A program made the position numbers and the translations under genes. Under the pieces are notes generated by a model. That model saw nothing but the letters and a program-made list of their open reading frames with translations. It did not search any database and was not told where the DNA came from. From NCBI GenBank assembly GCA_013204125.1, contig JABMOP010000028.1, positions 1 through 6,351 of the forward strand: DNA of 6,351 nt, written 5' to 3'. How positions within the stretch are numbered: the stretch's first letter is position 1; each line of letters starts with the position of its first letter. Of this stretch, positions 1 to 4,757 are shown one piece after another. This stretch comes from Rhodospirillales bacterium. GTDB lineage: Bacteria > Pseudomonadota > Alphaproteobacteria > Rhodospirillales > UBA2165.

Positions 1-1421
1 AGTTCAGCCCGGCCACCATCTACCGCATGGCGCGCTCCAAAGCCTATTTGTTTCGCGGCGTCGAAATTCGCTGGTCGTGCGAGCCCGAATTGCTGGAGGG
101 GATCAAGGAAACCCCGGAGAAAGCGACGCTGCATTTCCCCGGCGGCCTCAAAGATTATCTCGATCTGACCCTTACCGACCGGCGCACCATAACGCCCAAC
201 CCCTTTTTCGGCCAAGGCCAGTTGAATGGCGGTTCGGGCAATGTCGAATGGGCCGTTGCCTGGCCCGAAGACGAGGACGAATTTTTCAATTCCTACTGTA
301 ATACGGTGCCGACGCCGCAAGGCGGCACCCATGAAGCGGGTTTGCGCTCCGCTCTCTCCCGGGCTTTGCGCGGTTACGGCGAAATGGTCGGCAACAAGGC
401 CGCGGCCAAGATCAATAGCGACGATGTGGTCGGCGGCGCCTGCGTCATGTTGTCTGTCTTTATTTCAGAACCGCAATTCCAGGGCCAGACAAAGGAAAAA
501 TTGGCGAGTGTAGAAGCCACCAAACTGGTCGATGCCTCGGTCGGCGATCATTTCGATCACTGGCTGTCGGGCGATCCTGTCACCGCCGGGCGCCTACTTG
601 AGTGCGTGATTGAGCGCAGCCTGATCCGCATGAAACGGCGTCAGGATAAGGTCTTGAAACGGCAATCGGCGACCAAACGGCTCCGCCTGCCGGGCAAATT
701 ATCCGATTGCTCGCAAAAATCTTCCGAAGGCACAGAATTGTTCATCGTCGAAGGCGATTCGGCCGGCGGTTCCGCCAAACAGGCCCGCGACCGCAAAACC
801 CAGGCCGTCCTGCCCTTGCGCGGCAAGATTCTGAACGTCGCCAGCGCCACCGCCGACAAGATGGCGGCCAATCAGGAACTCAACGATCTGGTCGAGGCTC
901 TGGGCTGCGGTACCGGTGCCAGATACAGCGACGATGATCTGCGCTACGATAAGATCGTCATCATGACCGATGCCGATGTGGACGGCGCCCATATTGCCGC
1001 CTTGTTAATGACCTTTTTCTTTAGAGAAATGCCACAACTAATTGAAAATGGCCATCTTTATATTGGGCAACCGCCCCTTTACCGGCTGGTGCAAGGGGGC
1101 AAGACGACCTATGCCATGGACGATGCCCACAAAGACGCGTTGATGGCAAAAGAGCTTTCCGGGCGCGGCAAAGTCGATATCAGCCGCTTCAAAGGATTGG
1201 GCGAAATGCCGGTCGGCCAATTGCGCGAAACGGCCATGCATCCGGACACACGAACGCTTCTGCGCGTCACCGTCCCGTTGCGCCACACCGACGATGAAAA
1301 GCGCGAAGCCCGCGAAACCGAATTGCTGGTCGAACAATTGATGGGCAAAAAACCCGAACTCCGCCTCGCCTTCATCCAAGAACACGCCAAAGAAGTCGAA
1401 GACGACCTGATCGACGCGTGA
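1..1421 (+). CDS. parE: DNA topoisomerase IV subunit B (ParE), 5'-truncated by window edge
   Basis: ATP-binding subunit of topoisomerase IV, which with ParC decatenates and relaxes daughter chromosomes in the cytoplasm. The reading frame is open from base 3, giving FSPATIYR before the first in-frame ATG at 27. That ATG is internal, because the typical ParE sequence runs through it into MARSKAYLFRGVEIRW. About 472 residues are visible of a usual 650-690, so the GHKL ATPase domain is mostly missing. Counting from the ATG at 27: the transducer part has the GGTHEAGLR segment (99-107) and the QTK loop (154-156), whose Lys contacts ATP. The TOPRIM domain has EGDSAGGSAKQ (242-252), PLRGKILNV (263-271) and TDADVDGAH (314-322, metal-binding acidic residues). 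RFKGLGEMP (387-395) and the MHPDTRTLLRV segment (404-414) lead into the ParC-binding C-terminus. The length after TOPRIM lacks the large GyrB insertion, and GVEIRW favours ParE over GyrB. The frame is intact up to TGA at 1419-1421. Confidence 0.96.
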   Translation, partial: FSPATIYRMARSKAYLFRGVEIRWSCEPELLEGIKETPEKATLHFPGGLKDYLDLTLTDRRTITPNPFFGQGQLNGGSGNVEWAVAWPEDEDEFFNSYCNTVPTPQGGTHEAGLRSALSRALRGYGEMVGNKAAAKINSDDVVGGACVMLSVFISEPQFQGQTKEKLASVEATKLVDASVGDHFDHWLSGDPVTAGRLLECVIERSLIRMKRRQDKVLKRQSATKRLRLPGKLSDCSQKSSEGTELFIVEGDSAGGSAKQARDRKTQAVLPLRGKILNVASATADKMAANQELNDLVEALGCGTGARYSDDDLRYDKIVIMTDADVDGAHIAALLMTFFFREMPQLIENGHLYIGQPPLYRLVQGGKTTYAMDDAHKDALMAKELSGRGKVDISRFKGLGEMPVGQLRETAMHPDTRTLLRVTVPLRHTDDEKREARETELLVEQLMGKKPELRLAFIQEHAKEVEDDLIDA

Positions 1422-1424
1422 TCC

Positions 1425-2252
1425 CTACCCATTCCAGCCAATCGGTGCGCCGGCGCTGTTGATGGCGTCTTCCAGGGGCGCTTTGGGGTCCCAATCCTTG
1501 CCGATGAAGCGGCGCGCGGTGATGCCGTCCGATAAATCCGACACCAGCCAGATCACCGGCGCTGCCATGACCCAAGGCGGGGTCAGGGTTCTCCGGTCGA
1601 GGCCGGGGCGGTCGGGCACCATCGGTGTATCGGCGGCCCCGCCCGGCACCAGAATATTAACCGTAATGCCGGCAGTATCCACATCGCGGGCCAATTCTTC
1701 CGATAGCCCCGCCATATAGGCTTCGCTGGCCGCCTTGGCGCCGCCATAGGCGGTCATATTGCCGCGGGTCATGGTCGTCAAACTGGTGGTGACCGTGATA
1801 ATCCGCCCCTTGCCTTGCGCTATCATGGCCGGCAGGACGGCGGCGGCGAGCCTTAGAGGCGCGATGGTGTGGACGGCGAAAAATTTTTCCAAATGTTTGG
1901 CTTCCACTTCCCACGGGCGGATCGGATTGGTGGCGTAATCTTCGCGGATTGTATCCTGGCCGATACCGGCGTTATTAATCAGCGCGTCGATGCGGCCAAA
2001 TTCGCGCACGCACGCATCGGCGATTTTTATGCGCTCCCCTTCGAAAGCCACATCGGCGACGTAGCCGGCGAGGCGCGCCCGCACACCATCATTTGGGGCG
2101 GCGTCCAGTGTTGCGGCGATAGCGCCTTCGCGGTTATCGGCAATCAAGACATTCGCCCCGGCGCCCGCCAAAGCCAGCGCCATGGTTTGGCCGAGGCCCG
2201 AGCCGGCGCCGGAAACAATGGTCGCCTTACCGCCCAGTGAAATATCCGTCAT
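1425..2252 (-). CDS. SDR-family NAD(P)-dependent oxidoreductase
   Basis: A 275-residue classical short-chain dehydrogenase/reductase, near the usual 250-280. A Rossmann fold starts with SGAGSGLG (14-21), a variant of TGxxxGxG. Asp39 at the end of the second strand (VLIAD) suggests NAD(H) rather than NADP(H). The structural NNAG is at 93-96. The catalytic Ser157, Tyr169 and Lys173 (YGGAK) are correctly spaced. The helix position that normally carries the fourth tetrad residue, Asn, appears to be His128 (FAVHTIAPL). The substrate cannot be read from the sequence; a hydroxyl/keto oxidoreduction is the family expectation. It is the last gene of the minus-strand unit, starting 24 bases after the amidohydrolase stop, so it may act on the same or a related compound (inference). 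The ATG at 2250-2252 has GGGAGGAG just upstream. The TAG stop at 1425-1427 lies 3 bases from the parE stop. Confidence 0.93.
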   Translation of the reverse strand: MTDISLGGKATIVSGAGSGLGQTMALALAGAGANVLIADNREGAIAATLDAAPNDGVRARLAGYVADVAFEGERIKIADACVREFGRIDALINNAGIGQDTIREDYATNPIRPWEVEAKHLEKFFAVHTIAPLRLAAAVLPAMIAQGKGRIITVTTSLTTMTRGNMTAYGGAKAASEAYMAGLSEELARDVDTAGITVNILVPGGAADTPMVPDRPGLDRRTLTPPWVMAAPVIWLVSDLSDGITARRFIGKDWDPKAPLEDAINSAGAPIGWNG

Positions 2253-2256
2253 CGCG

Positions 2257-2264
2257 CTCCTCCC
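2257..2264 (-). promoter_or_regulatory. Ribosome binding site of the SDR gene
   Basis: On the minus strand GGGAGGAG lies 4 bases before the ATG at 2252-2250. It is a strong match to the anti-Shine-Dalgarno and supports this start. It sits in the 24-base gap after the amidohydrolase stop, so the SDR can be translated efficiently from a shared mRNA without its own promoter. Confidence 0.7.
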
Positions 2265-2276
2265 GCTATTTAAAAC

Positions 2277-3257
2277 CTAACTCAAATCCAGCCCGAACAG
2301 GTCGACGGCGTTTTGGCGGCCGATTTTTGCGCGGTCTTCCGCCGATAGCCCGCAATTATCGAACCACTCCGCCGCTTCGATCATATCTTCAAAGGGGTAA
2401 TCGACCGAAAACATAATGCGATTGACGCCCATTTCGGCGATGGCGCAGTTCAGGGTCGGATCATGGAAATGCCCGGCGGTGGTTACATGGAAATTTTCGC
2501 GGAAATAATCGCCCATTTCCCGTTTGCAGGCATAGCCCACCGGGTTGCGCCGCAAGCGATGATCGACACGCCAGATATCATAGGGAATACGCTCGCCCAG
2601 ATGGCCGAGGATGATTTTCAAATTCGGGTGTTCATCGAACAACCCCGACCCCATCAAACGCAGCGCATGGATCGACGTTTCGCGGCCAAAGCCCCAGGCG
2701 GCGCTGACCAGCCACGGATGGCCTTCGTAAGGCTGGCGGCGGGACATGATCTGGGTGCGCGGGTGTAAATAAAACGGCACGTCCAGTTTCGCGACTTCGG
2801 CCCAGAACGGGCGGTATTCGGCCACATCGAAATAGATGGCGCTATCTTCCACATCGCGCTGGGTAAAGCCGTTGACCATGGCGCCGACGAAGCCCAAATC
2901 CTTGATACAGCGGGTTAGCTCATTGGCGGCCGCCTCGGCATCTTGCATCGGCAAGGCGGCGAAAGCGCGAAAGCGGTCCGGGTGCTTGGCAACTTCGCCG
3001 GCCAAGGTGTCGTTAGCCAGCTTCGCCGTCTCGATCGCTTCCTTGGTGTCCAAAATCCCTTGGATCGCCGGCGCGTTCAGGGAAAGGATGGTCAATTCGA
3101 TGCCGTGTTCGTCCATTTCGTGCAAGCGTTCGTCTTGGGTATCCATCAGCCGGCGGCGGAGATCATCCCAGCCATCCGATGTTCCCACCAATTTTTCAGA
3201 ATCACCCATGGTTTCGGGGATTGCCCAATGTTCTTCGAGCCCAATTTTACCATCCAT
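2277..3257 (-). CDS. Amidohydrolase-family (PF04909-type) protein, gamma-resorcylate decarboxylase-like
   Basis: A 326-residue metal-dependent TIM-barrel protein of the amidohydrolase-2/ACMSD superfamily. It resembles gamma-resorcylate (2,6-dihydroxybenzoate) decarboxylase of Rhizobium along its full length, as recalled from knowledge of that family. Shared landmarks include the N-terminus (GKIGLEEHWAIPET), LSLNAPAIQ, the DRFRAFAALPMQD segment, LGFVGAMVNGF and the HALRLMGSGLFDEHP segment. Expected metal ligands are Glu8 and His10 (EEH), His165 (FYLHPR) and Asp286 (FSVDYPFED). The catalytic His219 and Glu222 are in GHLGERIPYD. This family performs non-oxidative, often reversible, decarboxylation of hydroxylated aromatic acids in the cytoplasm; the actual substrate here is inferred, not shown. 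Leu23 may replace an active-site Phe of the Rhizobium enzyme. It is the middle gene of a three-gene unit. The start ATG at 3255-3257 is set by GGGAGGG 7 bases upstream. Alternatives are a 5-carboxyvanillate or 2,3-dihydroxybenzoate decarboxylase-like enzyme, or a hydrolase. Confidence 0.9.
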   Translation of the reverse strand: MDGKIGLEEHWAIPETMGDSEKLVGTSDGWDDLRRRLMDTQDERLHEMDEHGIELTILSLNAPAIQGILDTKEAIETAKLANDTLAGEVAKHPDRFRAFAALPMQDAEAAANELTRCIKDLGFVGAMVNGFTQRDVEDSAIYFDVAEYRPFWAEVAKLDVPFYLHPRTQIMSRRQPYEGHPWLVSAAWGFGRETSIHALRLMGSGLFDEHPNLKIILGHLGERIPYDIWRVDHRLRRNPVGYACKREMGDYFRENFHVTTAGHFHDPTLNCAIAEMGVNRIMFSVDYPFEDMIEAAEWFDNCGLSAEDRAKIGRQNAVDLFGLDLS

Positions 3258-3264
3258 AAATTTA

Positions 3265-3271
3265 CCCTCCC
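3265..3271 (-). promoter_or_regulatory. Ribosome binding site of the amidohydrolase, overlapping the argC stop
   Basis: On the minus strand the sequence reads TAGGGAGGG: the G of the argC stop codon TAG is also the first G of the Shine-Dalgarno sequence GGGAGGG. The spacing to the ATG at 3257 is 7 bases. The overlap means ribosomes terminating on argC end on the next gene's binding site, which fits translational coupling. Confidence 0.7.
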
Positions 3272-4206
3272 TAACTCTTGTTCAGCATTAAATCCAAATT
3301 CTGCACCGCTTGGCCGGCGGCGCCCTTACCGAGATTATCCAAAATCGCACACACCACCGCTTGTTCGCGGGCATCGTTGGCGAACACGTGAAGCCGCATT
3401 TCGTCCGTCCCATTAAGGCTTTCAGGGTCCAAATGCCCGGCCAGCGCTTGGGATTCGGCCATCGGCGCAACGGTCACGGTGCCGCCGGCGGCGTAATGAT
3501 CGGCAAGGGCGGCATGAATATCGGCCGGTTTCGGCGCGCCCGGCAGCGACCAAAGCTGCAACGGTAGTGACACAGCCATGCCTTGAGCGAAACGGCCGAC
3601 GGACGGCACAAACAAGGGCCGATTTTTGAGCGACCCTAGAACGCGAATTTCTTCGGTGTGTTTATGTTCGAGCCCCAAGCCATAGAGGAAATAATTGCTG
3701 TCCGTATGATCGGGGACACCCGGATCTTCGAACGCGGCGATTAAAGCCTTACCGCCGCCGGAATAGCCCGACACCGCATTGATGGTTACTGGATGATCAG
3801 CGGGCAGCAGCCCGGCGGAAATCAAGGGATGCAAAATGGATACGGAACTGATCGCATAGCAGCCGGGGTTGGAGACGCGGCTCGCCGATTTAATCTTATC
3901 GGCCTGCCCGCCATCATATTCAGGAAAGCCATAGACCCAGCCCTCAGCGGTCCGGTGCGCCGTGGACGCATCAATCACGCGCGCATCTGGATTATCGATC
4001 AGTGAGACCGCTTCCCGCGCCGCATCATCCGGCAGGCAAAGGATGGAAATATCGGCGCCATTGACCGCCTCTTTGCGGGCAGCCAAATCTTTGCGCCGAT
4101 CGTCGCCGAGATGGATCATGTCAATATCGGCCCGGGACCTAAGCCGGTCCAGGATTTGAAGGCCGGTTGTGCCGGCTTCGCCGTCGATAAATACGGTTGA
4201 TGTCAT
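3271..4206 (-). CDS. argC: N-acetyl-gamma-glutamyl-phosphate reductase, short (type 2) form
   Basis: Third enzyme of arginine biosynthesis, a cytoplasmic enzyme reducing N-acetylglutamyl-5-phosphate to the semialdehyde with NADPH. It is 311 residues from the chosen start, matching the type 2 ArgC family (about 310) rather than the longer type 1 (about 345). It opens with VFIDGEAGTTGLQI; GEAGTTG (9-15) is the nucleotide-binding loop. The catalytic Cys116 sits in SNPGCYA, followed by the NAVSGYSGGGKA loop (143-154). The His181/His183 region is in GLEHKHTEEI. VPSVGRFAQGM (200-210) is also typical. The start ATG at 4204-4206 is preferred because GAGGA lies 7 bases upstream and the family begins here. 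A TTG at 4267-4269 would add 21 unsupported residues. It is the first gene of the minus-strand unit and reaches the amidohydrolase after 13 bases. No ribosomal-protein genes (rplM, rpsI) lie upstream, although they often do in alphaproteobacteria. Confidence 0.95.
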   Translation of the reverse strand: MTSTVFIDGEAGTTGLQILDRLRSRADIDMIHLGDDRRKDLAARKEAVNGADISILCLPDDAAREAVSLIDNPDARVIDASTAHRTAEGWVYGFPEYDGGQADKIKSASRVSNPGCYAISSVSILHPLISAGLLPADHPVTINAVSGYSGGGKALIAAFEDPGVPDHTDSNYFLYGLGLEHKHTEEIRVLGSLKNRPLFVPSVGRFAQGMAVSLPLQLWSLPGAPKPADIHAALADHYAAGGTVTVAPMAESQALAGHLDPESLNGTDEMRLHVFANDAREQAVVCAILDNLGKGAAGQAVQNLDLMLNKS

Positions 4207-4213
4207 GGTCTTA

Positions 4214-4218
4214 TCCTC
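4214..4218 (-). promoter_or_regulatory. argC: Ribosome binding site deciding the argC start
   Basis: GAGGA on the minus strand, followed by 7 bases and the ATG at 4206-4204. It supports the shorter ArgC start over the TTG at 4269, which has only a T-rich stretch and no purine-rich site in front of it. Confidence 0.6.
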
Positions 4219-4265
4219 ATCCGCCAGGGCCGATTTAGCAATGGCGGCAGCCAAAAAACGGGCAA

Positions 4266-4295
4266 ACAAAAAGGGCGCCCCCTAAGAGACCGCCC
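4266..4295 (-). terminator. Possible intrinsic terminator or attenuator upstream of argC
   Basis: On the minus strand GGGCG (4295-4291) can pair with CGCCC (4277-4273) across a 13-base loop, and TTTTTGTTT follows directly. The stem is only 5 base pairs, though fully GC. It lies about 60 bases before the argC start. It could end transcription of a vanished minus-strand gene (see the relic at 4421-4624), or act as a leader attenuator if the argC promoter lies further upstream. Both readings are inference from the fold alone. Confidence 0.3.
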
Positions 4296-4405
4296 ATGCC
4301 CGTACAGCAAGAACTCTTGGGATCTAATTGTTCAAATTTTTGATATCACGTCGTCGCATTGGAATAATCCTTAAAACCGGTGCCGAATTTGGGGCTACTC
4401 TTAGG
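4281..4405. repeat. Short inverted repeats CCTAAGAG / CTCTTAGG with a third partial copy
   Basis: CCTAAGAG at 4281-4288 is perfectly complementary to CTCTTAGG at 4398-4405, and nearly so to CTCTTGGG at 4314-4321 (a G-U pair in plus-strand RNA). The middle copy also forms the palindrome CAAGA-AC-TCTTG (4308-4319). One arm with two alternative partners is the kind of arrangement seen in switching leaders or in sets of operator half-sites. Eight-base matches also occur by chance, so the function is unproven. Confidence 0.3.
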
Positions 4406-4420
4406 CCCATTCGGTTGCAA

Positions 4421-4624
4421 TTACAATGAGGAGACGGCCCCGCCATTGGCTTTCAGATAACCCACGGATCCGGAGGCAGCCAACTGAACTACGCCGTTGC
4501 CCAGATCGCCACCCAATTTTGCACCCTTGGGTGTATATCTAAGCTGGAAGGAATAGCCGGTGGAGCGTTCCAGACAAGATAGGAACGGCAAATGCCGGCG
4601 ACGTGAAAGAATTGTGAGGCAATG
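4421..4624 (-). pseudogene. Possible 3' remnant of an unidentified gene
   Basis: On the minus strand a frame is open for 67 codons between a TAA at 4627-4625 and a TAA at 4423-4421. The last 50 codons read like protein, with Gly/Ala/Ser/Val-rich segments such as GYSFQLRYTPKGAK and SVGYLKANGGAVSSL. There is no ATG or GTG in the frame and no Shine-Dalgarno sequence. The family was not recognised. It may be the tail of a decayed gene once located upstream of argC, or a chance open stretch; a 67-codon opening is not rare in DNA of this GC content. Confidence 0.2.
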
Positions 4625-4757
4625 TTAAAGAATCCAAGGCGTGGCCAGGGCGCGTTCGCTTAAATGAATTAGACTAAAGTGTTGGTTTCTAGCGAAATTG
4701 TATTAAGTATTACAGGTAGTATTCCATCGCCCGGATTTAACTTCCAGACCATAGAAA

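Larger units (their letters stand above)
4207..4757. other. Divergent intergenic region between argC and the sensor gene
   Basis: These 551 bases separate two genes read away from each other. No tRNA-like cloverleaf, rRNA segment, insertion sequence or complete gene was recognised by eye. The part near argC is rich in inverted repeats and short T/A tracts (4260-4410). The centre (4421-4624) contains a 67-codon open stretch on the minus strand without a normal start. The part nearest the sensor gene (about 4655-4775) is clearly more AT-rich than the surrounding DNA, as expected of a promoter region. The promoters of both divergent units should lie here, but no pair of -35/-10 boxes is good enough to place them. 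Confidence 0.6.

Noticed and set aside
27..29. ATG at 27 as the true start of a short ParE
   Set aside because: The frame is open to the window edge and the eight residues before it (FSPATIYR) fit the ParE consensus, so the gene begins outside the window.
2836..3416. Plus-strand frames of about 150 codons opposite the amidohydrolase and the end of argC
   Set aside because: Their composition is that of complementary-strand reading, with no motifs; both minus-strand genes here are intact and recognised.
4207..4269. N-terminal extension of ArgC to a TTG at 4267-4269 (adds MFARFLAAAIAKSALADEDKT)
   Set aside because: The ATG at 4206 has a well-placed GAGGA and matches where the type 2 ArgC family begins. 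The extension has no ribosome binding site and looks like chance in-frame sequence.
4300..4340. Possible tRNA T-loop around TTGTTCAAATT
   Set aside because: There is no matching acceptor stem, anticodon arm or conserved D-arm on either strand, so the resemblance is accidental.
4586..4597. CGGCAAATGCCG palindrome-like sequence
   Set aside because: The arms are 5 bases with a 2-base centre, too short a loop for a hairpin and too weak for an operator without a second copy; none was seen nearby.
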